DNA from: Microbacteriaceae bacterium
GTDB taxonomy: Bacteria; Actinomycetota; Actinomycetes; Actinomycetales; Microbacteriaceae
NCBI GenBank assembly: GCA_947455385.1
Contig: CANGNR010000069.1
Coordinates: 1 to 6,653 of the forward strand
Direction of reading: 5' to 3'
Length of the DNA stretch: 6,653 nucleotides
In this document: positions 1 through 5,602 of the stretch, in pieces
Layout: every line of letters begins with the position of its first letter
Numbering within the stretch: the first letter of the stretch is position 1
The notes under the pieces: model-generated
Database searches by the model: none
Told to the model about the DNA's origin: nothing
Seen by the model: the letters and a program-made list of their open reading frames with translations, nothing else
Translations under genes and position numbers: made by a program

Positions 1-392
1 ACCGAGTAATACGACTCGGGGTCTTCGTGCGCGACCGCGGTTGGGCAAACTACGACCTCTGCGCCATAGGCCTTGAGCACGTTGCGCTTGTCTTCGGCGA
101 CCTTGTCTGGCAACACGAATATGCATCGGTAGCCGCGTTGCTGAGCAACTAGCGCCAGGCCGATGCCGGTGTTGCCAGAGGTCGGCTCAACAATCACACC
201 GCCCGGCTTTAGCAAGCCCTTGGCCTCGGCTTCGTCGACCATCTTGGCGGCGATTCGATCTTTGATTGAGCCGCCTGGGTTGAAATATTCGACCTTTGCC
301 AGCACCGTACACGCGATTCCCTCGGTCACCTTGTTCAGTTTGACTAGGGGCGTGTTGCCGATCAAATCGACGATGCTGGATGCGTATTTCAC
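1..392 (-). CDS. cbs: Cystathionine beta-synthase (PLP-dependent), 3' end cut by window edge
   Basis: The reverse strand encodes about 130 residues of a fold-type II pyridoxal-phosphate enzyme that condenses serine or O-acetylserine with a thiol. The start reads MKYASSIVDLIGNTPLVKLN, followed by GGSIKDR (residues 40-46, K44 the expected PLP lysine) and PTSGNTGIGLALVA (70-83, the phosphate-binding and substrate loop). The stretch PDKVAEDKRNVLKAYGAEVV and then CPTAVAHEDPESYYS resemble, from memory, the actinobacterial cystathionine beta-synthase Rv1077 more than CysK, so I favour Cbs. A C-terminal CBS-domain pair would lie outside the window. The GTG start at 390-392 gives the family's usual N-terminus. 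An AGGG lies eight bases upstream, and a TAGGGT -10-like box (400-405) overlaps it, so translation could be SD-led or leaderless. It follows the rplL terminator closely and is probably its own unit. Cysteine synthase is the main alternative. Confidence 0.88.
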   Translation of the reverse strand, partial: MKYASSIVDLIGNTPLVKLNKVTEGIACTVLAKVEYFNPGGSIKDRIAAKMVDEAEAKGLLKPGGVIVEPTSGNTGIGLALVAQQRGYRCIFVLPDKVAEDKRNVLKAYGAEVVVCPTAVAHEDPESYYS

Positions 393-399
393 AGTGTTA

Positions 400-405
400 A
401 CCCTA
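400..405 (-). promoter_or_regulatory. Candidate -10 box (TAGGGT) for cbs
   Basis: On the minus strand TAGGGT fits the actinobacterial TANNNT -10 pattern and ends seven bases before the GTG start. Only 23 nt separate the rplL terminator from the cbs start, so a promoter for cbs, if there is one, must sit here or overlap the terminator. I see no convincing -35. The same bases contain AGGG, which could instead be a weak Shine-Dalgarno, so this is a candidate only. Confidence 0.35.
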
Positions 406-407
406 AA

Positions 408-443
408 CAAAAGAAACCCGCCCAACCGAAGTCGAGCGGGTCT
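408..443 (-). terminator. Rho-independent terminator of rplJ-rplL
   Basis: On the minus strand an 11-bp stem (arms 431-441 and 416-426, with a few G-U pairs) closes on a perfect UUCG tetraloop (427-430). A TTTCTTTTG tract follows. It begins 20 nt after the rplL stop. The plus strand also has a short T-rich tail (441-448), but no plus-strand gene enters it. Confidence 0.9.
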
Positions 444-461
444 CTTTTAGTAATAAAGAGA

Positions 462-842
462 TTACTTCAGGGTGACCTTGGCACCAGCTGCTTCGAGCTG
501 AGCCTTTGCCTTCTCGGCGGTCTCCTTGTTTACACCCTCGAGAACAGCGCCTGGGGCGTTGTCAACGACGGCCTTTGCCTCACCGAGGCCGAGGTTAGTG
601 AGCGCACGAACCTCCTTGATGACCTGGATCTTCTGGTCGCCGGCAGCGTCGAGAATGACGTCGAACGAGTCCTTCTCTTCAGCAGCCTCAGCAGCGGCAG
701 CAGGTGCTGCAGCAGCAACAGCAACAGGTGCAGCGGCGGTTACTTCGAATACCTCTTCGAACTTCTTAACGAACTCGCTGAGCTCGATGAGCGAAAGCTC
801 CTTGAAGGCGTCGATGAGCTGGTCAGTGGTCAGCTTTGCCAT
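462..842 (-). CDS. rplL: 50S ribosomal protein L7/L12
   Basis: This 126-residue protein is the ribosomal stalk protein that recruits and activates translation GTPases such as EF-Tu and EF-G. The N-terminal dimerisation and L10-binding helices cover residues 1-35 (LTTDQLIDAFKELSLIELSE). An alanine-rich flexible hinge follows at about 36-56. The globular factor-binding domain runs from 57 to 126 and carries the hallmark KIQVIKEVRALTNLGLGEAK (residues 71-90) and a family-typical end (AAGAKVTLK). The length is normal. The ATG is preceded by AGGAG (850-854) with a seven-base spacer. The gene lies 51 nt downstream of rplJ in the usual stalk-operon order and is followed by a strong terminator. Separate initiation with a good Shine-Dalgarno fits the need for several L7/L12 copies per L10, although no extra promoter is evident in the gap. 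Confidence 0.98.
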   Translation of the reverse strand: MAKLTTDQLIDAFKELSLIELSEFVKKFEEVFEVTAAAPVAVAAAAPAAAAEAAEEKDSFDVILDAAGDQKIQVIKEVRALTNLGLGEAKAVVDNAPGAVLEGVNKETAEKAKAQLEAAGAKVTLK

Positions 843-893
843 TTGATTTCTCCTATTTTTAGCAGTTTGGGGTGATGCGGTTTGAAGCGGTGA

Positions 894-1409
894 TTAGTTC
901 GAGGACTCTTGCTTTGCGCGGAGCGCGTCGACGGTGCGAACCGCCTGAGCAAGAGGAGCGTTGAACACGTAAGCAGCCTTGAACAGCGAAGCCTTGAAGA
1001 TGCCTGCGGCCTTGGCCAACAGTACTTCGCGGGATTCGAGGTCAGCGAGCTTCTTAACCTCGTCAGCGGTAAGGGCGTTTCCTTCGAGAAGTCCGCTCTT
1101 AACAACCAACAGAGGGTTTGCCTTGGCAAAGTCACGCAGAGCCTTGGCCACGGTGACTGGGTCTCCGTGAACAAATGCGAGGGCAGTTGGACCCTGAAGC
1201 TGACCGTCAAATGCGGTTACTCCAGCGTTTGCAGCTGCAATCTTGATAAGCGTGTTCTTTGCCACGGCGTAGGTTGCGTCGGCACTGATGCTCTTGCGTA
1301 GCTCTTTGAGCTGAGCAACAGTGAGTCCGCGGTACTCGGTTAGCACGACAGCTGCCGAACCCTGGAATTTCTCCGTAAGTTCGGCGACGTTGGCTTCCTT
1401 GTTCGCCAT
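894..1409 (-). CDS. rplJ: 50S ribosomal protein L10
   Basis: This 171-residue protein is the base of the ribosomal stalk. Its N-terminal domain binds 23S rRNA next to L11, and its C-terminal helix carries L7/L12 dimers. Family signatures are EYRGLTVAQLKELRK (residues 25-39), YAVAKNTLIKIAA (47-59) and GPTALAF (73-79). The C-terminal helix that holds L7/L12 lies roughly at 140-165. The ATG at 1407-1409 has AAGGAG (1414-1419) four bases upstream. The gene is first in a two-gene rplJ-rplL operon. The leader upstream holds an L10-leader-like RNA and an intrinsic terminator ending about 30 nt before the Shine-Dalgarno, so autoregulation by L10 bound to L7/L12 is likely. The usual upstream partners rplK and rplA are absent here; an amylase gene precedes it instead. 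Confidence 0.98.
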   Translation of the reverse strand: MANKEANVAELTEKFQGSAAVVLTEYRGLTVAQLKELRKSISADATYAVAKNTLIKIAAANAGVTAFDGQLQGPTALAFVHGDPVTVAKALRDFAKANPLLVVKSGLLEGNALTADEVKKLADLESREVLLAKAAGIFKASLFKAAYVFNAPLAQAVRTVDALRAKQESSN

Positions 1410-1450
1410 GGCACTCCTTGATTACTTATAGCCGGCAGCCCCAGGGCAAT

Positions 1451-1483
1451 AAAAAACGGCTCCGGCGCAAGCGCACGAAGCCG
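1451..1483 (-). terminator. Intrinsic terminator/attenuator in the rplJ leader
   Basis: The minus strand folds into a strong hairpin spanning 1457-1483. CGGCUUCG pairs with CGGAGCCG (one U-G pair); then, past a bulged U, GCG pairs with CGC around a CUUG loop. Six T residues (1451-1456) follow directly, then ATT. This is a textbook Rho-independent terminator, but it lies inside the leader between the promoter and the rplJ Shine-Dalgarno. It is therefore best read as an attenuator that must be bypassed for rplJ-rplL expression. The amylase stop is about 200 nt upstream and there is an rplJ promoter in between, so it is less likely to be only the amylase terminator. Confidence 0.82.
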
Positions 1484-1488
1484 ATATT

Positions 1489-1510
1489 CGTTCTCGATTT
1501 CTCGCGAACG
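1489..1510 (-). other. GAAA-tetraloop hairpin in the rplJ leader
   Basis: In the minus-strand RNA, CGUUC (1506-1510) pairs with GAACG (1489-1493). After a G/A mismatch, CGA pairs with UCG around a GAAA tetraloop. It sits six bases upstream of the attenuator. An alternative fold pairs GAUUU (1512-1516) with AAAUC (1496-1500) around CG-UUCG-CG and excludes this hairpin, so the element could be one state of a switch. This is seen by hand folding only. Confidence 0.5.
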
Positions 1511-1519
1511 CAAATCTTC

Positions 1520-1630
1520 TAGTGACACCTGCGCGGGTTGCCGCATTTACTGCGATCCTTCGTCGACGCGCGCAAATCTTCAGATTTCTCTTTGGATTAG
1601 CACGACACCGAAACCGGCGGTCTTTGGCTA
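1520..1630 (-). promoter_or_regulatory. Ribosomal protein L10 leader (autoregulatory mRNA element)
   Basis: Downstream of the predicted promoter the minus-strand RNA begins with AGCCAAAGACCGCCGGU (about 1613-1629). About 80 nt later it carries CAACCCGCGCAGGUGUCACU (1521-1540). From memory these match the two conserved halves of the L10 leader that precedes rplJ in many bacteria, where L10 complexed with L7/L12 binds a kink-turn region. Local hairpins include GCGG-CAAC-CCGC (1533-1544) and AAAUC-UGAA-GAUUU (1574-1587). Position, strand and the downstream attenuator all agree with this reading. The exact kink-turn pairing cannot be fixed by eye; a covariance-model scan with the Rfam L10 leader family would decide it. 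Confidence 0.75.
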
Positions 1631-1636
1631 CCTATA

Positions 1637-1665
1637 AGTTTAGGCGGCTAGCAACGGGGATGCAA
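1637..1665 (-). promoter_or_regulatory. Candidate vegetative promoter of rplJ-rplL
   Basis: On the minus strand TTGCAT (1660-1665) and TAAACT (1637-1642) are separated by exactly 17 bp. TAAACT fits the actinobacterial TANNNT -10 pattern, and the -35 matches TTGACA in its first three bases. A start of transcription near 1629-1630 would put the first base almost at the conserved CCAAAGACCGC of the L10 leader, giving a leader of about 220 nt. The -35 box lies in the loop of a 5-bp inverted repeat (1655-1670). Confidence 0.6.
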
Positions 1666-1670
1666 CCCCG
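1655..1670. repeat. Small inverted repeat CGGGG-N6-CCCCG after the amylase gene
   Basis: CGGGG (1655-1659) and CCCCG (1666-1670) flank six bases that, on the minus strand, are almost exactly the putative rplJ -35 box. In RNA from the amylase gene it would form a short GC hairpin 11 nt after the stop, but it has no T-tract, so it is a poor intrinsic terminator. It may be a Rho-type or processing signal, an operator, or chance. Confidence 0.4.
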
Positions 1671-1680
1671 GATGACCCGA

Positions 1681-3093
1681 CTATGGCGCTACCGTCGACC
1701 AGACCTGATACTGCCAGGGCTTGAGCGTGTATTTGACGGTGCCGCCCATGACTACGCGCTTGCCGTCGGTCAGGCGGTAGTAGCTCTTGCCATCCTTGCC
1801 CCATTGAACCGTGGTGGTCTGGCTGAGGTTCGACGCGTTAATCAGGGCGTAGACACGGTTGGTGCCCTTGGTGCGGCTAAAGCTGAGCACCTTGGTGCTG
1901 TCGTTCTTGGCCATCGCAAACGGGCCGCCAGCCGCACCGTTGAACAGCGCGGGGTTCTTGTGTTTCAGGCTGATCAGGCGCGTGTAGAACGCGATGTTCG
2001 ACTTGGCGGTGGCCGAGTTGAGGTTCCAGTCGATGAGGTCTTTTTCGAAGAACTGCAGCTGCTTGTTTGAGCCGACCTCTTGACCGTCATAAATCAGGGG
2101 CATTCCCGGCACCGTGAAGGTCAGCGCGGCCAGCGCGTGAACGCCACCGCCATACATCTTCGAAAGCGAGCCAGTCCACGAGTTTTCGTCGTGGTTGGTA
2201 ATGAAGACCATAGGGTATGTGCCCTTGGGGTACGAGCTCAGGTTTCCGAGCTGGTTCATGTTGAAGTCGCCCTTTAGGCCAGAGCCGTTGCCAAACGCAT
2301 ACAGGATGTCTTTGAGGTGCCAGCCGTAGTCTGCGACAAACGCGCTGTCGAGCAGGTCGGGCACATCCTGGGTTTCGGCCAGCATGAACGGCGGGTTCTT
2401 CGGGTCGATTGCACGCAGGGCGGTGGCGGCCTGGTTCCAGAAGTCGGTCGGCACCATGCCCGCTGCGTCACACCTGAAGCCATCGACTCCGTAGTCGGTG
2501 ATCCACGACTTCATGGCGTTGATCATTGCCGTGCGCATCGCGGGCTTGTCATAGTTGAGGTCGGCCACGTCGTTCCAGTCGGTGCCGGCGGGCCAAATGA
2601 TGTTGCCGTTCGAGTCTTGGTTGTACCAGTCTTTGTGCGCGGAGGCCCAAGGGTTGTCGAACGCGCTGTGGTTTGCCACCCAGTCGAGAATCACCTTGAA
2701 GCCGTTGCTGTGGGCGAGGGTCACCAGGTTCTTAAAATCCGCGGATGTGCCCAAATCGGGATTCACGGCGGTGTAGTTGGCCACCGAATATGGCGAACCC
2801 ATGGTGCCCTTGCGGTTGGTCTGGCCAATCGGATAAATCGGCATGAACCACAACACGTTGACGCCCATTGCGCGCAGGCGAGGCAGGCTGTTGGCAAAAG
2901 ACTTGAAGGTGCCCTCGGCGGTGAAGTCGCGAACGTTTACCTCATAGATGACGGCGTTCTGGGCCCAAGAGGGAGTGGCGGCGGCAGAAGCGGCAACCGG
3001 TGTGGCGGCGGCAATGGCGCTGCCAGAGGCGAGCGGCGTGAGGCCGAGCGCGAGCGCGCAAGACAGGGCGAGGGCAATCATCTTTGACTTCAT
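1681..3093 (-). CDS. Secreted GH13 alpha-amylase-family glycoside hydrolase
   Basis: This 470-residue protein is predicted to hydrolyse alpha-1,4-glucans outside the cell. Residues 1-28 look like a Sec signal peptide (basic start MKSK, hydrophobic core, likely AIA cleavage near 28), followed by a short Ala/Pro linker. The TIM barrel shows all GH13 regions: I DWVANH (137-142), II GFRCDAAG (205-212, nucleophile D209), III LAETQ (238-242, acid/base E240), IV ITNHDEN (298-304, transition-state D302), and VADLNYDKP as region V (176-184). A beta-sandwich C-domain covers about 388-470. Region II lacks the usual Lys-His after the nucleophile and continues MVPTDFW, so the exact specificity is open; no starch-binding module is seen. 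The ATG at 3091-3093 lacks a clear Shine-Dalgarno and has TAGGCT six bases upstream, which suggests a leaderless start; the later ATG (residue 5) is possible. It follows the helicase terminator. Confidence 0.93.
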   Translation of the reverse strand: MKSKMIALALSCALALGLTPLASGSAIAAATPVAASAAATPSWAQNAVIYEVNVRDFTAEGTFKSFANSLPRLRAMGVNVLWFMPIYPIGQTNRKGTMGSPYSVANYTAVNPDLGTSADFKNLVTLAHSNGFKVILDWVANHSAFDNPWASAHKDWYNQDSNGNIIWPAGTDWNDVADLNYDKPAMRTAMINAMKSWITDYGVDGFRCDAAGMVPTDFWNQAATALRAIDPKNPPFMLAETQDVPDLLDSAFVADYGWHLKDILYAFGNGSGLKGDFNMNQLGNLSSYPKGTYPMVFITNHDENSWTGSLSKMYGGGVHALAALTFTVPGMPLIYDGQEVGSNKQLQFFEKDLIDWNLNSATAKSNIAFYTRLISLKHKNPALFNGAAGGPFAMAKNDSTKVLSFSRTKGTNRVYALINASNLSQTTTVQWGKDGKSYYRLTDGKRVVMGGTVKYTLKPWQYQVWSTVAP

Positions 3094-3099
3094 GGCTCA

Positions 3100-3105
3100 A
3101 GCCTA
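3100..3105 (-). promoter_or_regulatory. Candidate -10 box (TAGGCT) for a leaderless amylase transcript
   Basis: On the minus strand TAGGCT fits TANNNT and is followed by TGAGCC and then the amylase ATG, so transcription would start at or next to the A of ATG. No Shine-Dalgarno is present in the 27 nt between the upstream terminator and the start. No -35 match is evident at 17-18 bp, where the terminator T-tract lies. A rival promoter is TAGTCA-N17-TAATAA just upstream of the terminator hairpin. Confidence 0.42.
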
Positions 3106-3120
3106 AGTGTCGGCAAAGAC

Positions 3121-3152
3121 AAAAAGACCCCGAATCGCTTCGGGGTCTTTTT
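3121..3152. terminator. Bidirectional intrinsic terminator of the helicase gene
   Basis: A perfect 14-bp inverted repeat (3121-3134 and 3139-3152) has a four-base loop, with AAAAAGACCCC on one arm and GGGGTCTTTTT on the other, so both strands end in a T-run. On the minus strand the loop is GCGA, a GNRA tetraloop, and the hairpin begins 24 nt after the helicase stop. It should separate the helicase transcript from the amylase gene. Confidence 0.95.
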
Positions 3153-3176
3153 ATTAGTGAGGAGTCGTTTTATTGA

Positions 3177-5414
3177 CTACTCGCCCTGGAATTTGCGCGC
3201 GCGTGGGCGAGGCTCGCTGTTTGGCTTGTCAGCCCAACGCCCCTTGCCGTTGCCGCCAAAGTTGCCCTTGTTGCCGCCACGGTAGCCGCGGTCGCGGTCG
3301 CCGCCGGCACGAGGGCCACGGTCACGATCGCCGCCGCGCGAACCGCCTGAGCGGCCGCCACGCGAGTCACCGAAGTCAAGAACCTCAGGTGCCGGCGGCG
3401 GGGCGATCGGGCCGGCGAGCTGCTCGAGCAGCGGGCTGCTCGGGCGAACCTCATCAAAGATGCCCGGGCGCTCTGCGCGACGCAGCAGGTCCTCCATGCG
3501 GCGACGACGGCTGCGCGGCACGAGAGTGACGACAACGCCATCCTTGCCAGCGCGACCGGTGCGGCCACAACGGTGCAGGTAAGTCTTGTACTCCTCTGGT
3601 GGATCAACCTGAACGACGAGCTGAACGTCATCCACGTGGATGCCGCGAGCGGCAACGTCGGTAGCGACCAAGACACGAACTGCTCCCTTGGTGAAGCGCT
3701 CGAGGTTGCGGTTTCGCTGGTTCTGGTTGAGGTCACCGTGCAGACGAGCAGCTGGAACACCGGCCTGGGTCAGGCTCTCGCTCAAACGCTCTGCGGTCAT
3801 CTTGGTGCGGGTGAAGATGAGCGACTTGCCCTCGCCCTGAACCAGGCGAAGCAGCACCTGGCTGCGGTCGTCGGTGTCGACCATGAGCACGCGGTGCTCG
3901 ATGTTGGAGTGGTCTTCTTCTTCGTTCGGCACTTCATACACGTATGGGTTCGGCAGGAACTCCTTGACCAGCGAGTCAACCTCGCGATCGAGGGTTGCCG
4001 AGAACAGCAGCTTCTGGCAGTCACCAGCGGCACGCAGGATGCGGCGAACCGGCTCGATGAAGCCGAGGTCGCACATGTGGTCTGCTTCATCCACGACAAC
4101 GGTCTCAACTTCGCTGAGGTCAACGATGCCCTGAGCCATCAGGTCTTCGAGGCGGCCAGGGGTGGCAACGACGATGTCGACTCCACGGCTCATGGCGTTC
4201 TCTTGACGACGCTGTGGCACACCACCGTAGATGCAGGTGGTGTAGAAACCGACCGGGCGGGCAATGCCGTTCACGGTGCGGTCAATCTGGTCGGCCAGCT
4301 CACGAGTCGGCGCAAGAATCAGCGCGCGAGGCTTGCCTGGCTTGCGAGGCTGCGAACCGCCAGCAACGAGCTTGGTAACCAGTGGCACGGTGAAGGCGAT
4401 GGTCTTGCCCGAACCGGTCTTGCCGCGGCCGAGAACATCGCGGCCCTCGGTTGCTGCAGGAATAGTCGAAGCCTGAATCGGAAACGGGGTCTCGGCGCCC
4501 ATGCCGGTCAGTGCGACCAAGATCTTTGGGTGCAGGTTCATGTCGGCAAAGCTGTCGACGGTGATTGCCTCGGATGCCTCGACTGCTTCGAGACGTTCGA
4601 GCACTACATCTTCGAAGAATGCCTTCTTGTTTGGGTTGCCCGAGCGAGCGCCGTCGAACGCACGGTCACGGCTGCGGTCGCGTTCTACGCGGTCGCTGCG
4701 CTGGCCGTTGCGGTCGGCGCCGAAGTCGCGACGCGGGCGATCGCTGCCCTCAAAGAAGCGGTCGCGCTGCGGGCGGTCGCCAAAGTCGCGGCGAGGAGCA
4801 CGGTCATCGCGCTCGAAACGTGGTGCGCGGTCATCGCGAGCCGGACGGCTGTCGCGGTCACCAAAGTCGCGACGTGGTGCGCGGTCGTCGCGGTCAAAAC
4901 GAGGAGCGCGGTCATCGCGAACCGGACGGCTGTCGCGGTCACCAAAGTCGCGACGTGGGCCGCGGTCGTCGCGAACCGGACGGCTGTCGCGGTCGCCAAA
5001 GTCACGACGTGGGCCACGGTCATCGCGCGCAGGACGCGAGTCACGGTCACCAAAGTCACGACGCGGTGCGCGGTCGTCACGGTCAAAACGAGGAGCGCGG
5101 TCATCGCGAGCCGGACGGCTGTCGCGGTCGCCGAATGAACGGCGAGGTGCGCCACCGCGAGCATCGCGGTCTGCAGGTGGAGTCCAGTCGCGGCCGCGGT
5201 CTTGGCGACCGTTGCCCATCTCACGAGGTGCGGCAGAGGAGCTTGGGCGACGGTCGTCGCGAGGCTCCCAAGCCGAGGTGCGTCGAGCGCGGTCATCTGA
5301 GCTGTGACGTGGTTTGCGGTTTTGTTCTGCGCCGGCTGCACGGTGAGGTGCACCAGCAGGCTTGAAGCCGCCCTTTTTCGGAGCGCGCGCGTTTGAATTG
5401 CCATTATTTGGCAT
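3177..5414 (-). CDS. DEAD-box ATP-dependent RNA helicase with long disordered tails
   Basis: This 745-residue SF2 helicase unwinds RNA duplexes using ATP and probably acts in ribosome assembly, mRNA turnover or cold adaptation (family inference; DeaD/CsdA and RhlE both possible). The core spans about 285-640: Q-motif F289...Q314, motif I GKTGSGKT (331-338), Ia PTRELA (369-374), Ib TPGR (418-421), II DEAD (442-445), III SAT (472-474), IV LIFTRT (532-537), V ATDVAARG (584-591), VI HRCGRTGR (614-621). Residues 1-260 are a charged, Arg/Asp-rich low-complexity tail with 13 nonapeptide repeats at 94-210. The C-terminus (683-727) is RGG-like with GGRSGG, RGGDRDRG and YRGG. Both tails probably bind RNA and may promote condensates. 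The ATG has AAGGAA (5421-5426) six bases upstream. It is flanked by a hairpin-rich 224-nt leader and a strong terminator, so it is monocistronic. Confidence 0.96.
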   Translation of the reverse strand: MPNNGNSNARAPKKGGFKPAGAPHRAAGAEQNRKPRHSSDDRARRTSAWEPRDDRRPSSSAAPREMGNGRQDRGRDWTPPADRDARGGAPRRSFGDRDSRPARDDRAPRFDRDDRAPRRDFGDRDSRPARDDRGPRRDFGDRDSRPVRDDRGPRRDFGDRDSRPVRDDRAPRFDRDDRAPRRDFGDRDSRPARDDRAPRFERDDRAPRRDFGDRPQRDRFFEGSDRPRRDFGADRNGQRSDRVERDRSRDRAFDGARSGNPNKKAFFEDVVLERLEAVEASEAITVDSFADMNLHPKILVALTGMGAETPFPIQASTIPAATEGRDVLGRGKTGSGKTIAFTVPLVTKLVAGGSQPRKPGKPRALILAPTRELADQIDRTVNGIARPVGFYTTCIYGGVPQRRQENAMSRGVDIVVATPGRLEDLMAQGIVDLSEVETVVVDEADHMCDLGFIEPVRRILRAAGDCQKLLFSATLDREVDSLVKEFLPNPYVYEVPNEEEDHSNIEHRVLMVDTDDRSQVLLRLVQGEGKSLIFTRTKMTAERLSESLTQAGVPAARLHGDLNQNQRNRNLERFTKGAVRVLVATDVAARGIHVDDVQLVVQVDPPEEYKTYLHRCGRTGRAGKDGVVVTLVPRSRRRRMEDLLRRAERPGIFDEVRPSSPLLEQLAGPIAPPPAPEVLDFGDSRGGRSGGSRGGDRDRGPRAGGDRDRGYRGGNKGNFGGNGKGRWADKPNSEPRPRARKFQGE
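4785..5135 (-). repeat. 27-bp tandem array encoding 13 nonapeptides in the helicase tail
   Basis: The 351-bp stretch encodes residues 94-210 of the helicase as exactly 13 in-frame nine-residue units of three kinds: A = FGDRDSRP[A/V], B = RDDRAPRF[D/E], C = RDDR[A/G]PRRD. The order is ABC-AC-AC-ABC-ABC, giving higher-order periods of 81 and 54 bp. The copies are near-identical at DNA level. A degenerate further A unit (FGDRPQRDR) follows at residue 211. Its arrangement implies growth by unequal crossover or slippage in multiples of 27 bp. Confidence 0.95.
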
Positions 5415-5580
5415 GGTTTTTTCCTTTTATGTTGTGTGTGGTCTCGACCGTGGAGTAGACGATCGATTCGGCTAGTCGAACTGCGCTGGACCTACACACG
5501 AGAACTTGTTCGCAAAACGGCGAACTCTCAAACGAAGGAAAAGACTGGCACTAACGAAGTGCTGCAAACGACTAAATGAG

Positions 5581-5598
5581 TGTTACTGCAACGTAACA
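5581..5598. repeat. Inverted repeat TGTTAC-N6-GTAACA upstream of the helicase gene
   Basis: Two 6-bp arms separated by TGCAAC form a dyad that could bind a dimeric regulator. It overlaps the -35 end of the best helicase promoter candidate. It has no T-tract on either strand, so it is not a terminator. I do not recognise it as a known operator. Confidence 0.4.
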
Positions 5599-5602
5599 AT
5601 TA

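Noticed and set aside
163..450. A 95-codon plus-strand frame opposite cbs.
   Set aside because: It mirrors the cbs coding sequence and runs through the rplL terminator. I see no ribosome-binding site and no recognisable family.
3055..3063. A possible lipoprotein signal around Cys12 (ALSC) of the amylase.
   Set aside because: The residues before the cysteine do not fit the lipobox, the hydrophobic core continues past it, and a better signal peptidase I site (AIA) follows near residue 28.
2317..3087. A 256-codon plus-strand frame opposite the amylase.
   Set aside because: The minus-strand frame carries all GH13 catalytic motifs and a signal peptide. The plus frame is a codon-bias shadow.
4785..5135. 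The tandem array as a CRISPR or other non-coding repeat.
   Set aside because: The units are contiguous without unique spacers, keep a perfect 27-bp period and stay in frame inside the helicase gene.
3573..5138. A 521-codon open frame on the plus strand opposite the helicase gene, with other long frames in the repeat region.
   Set aside because: It is an antisense shadow. The minus-strand frame encodes a complete DEAD-box helicase with every motif, and the 27-bp repeats lack stops in several frames at once. The plus-strand product is a low-complexity Ala/Val-rich sequence with no domain I recognise.
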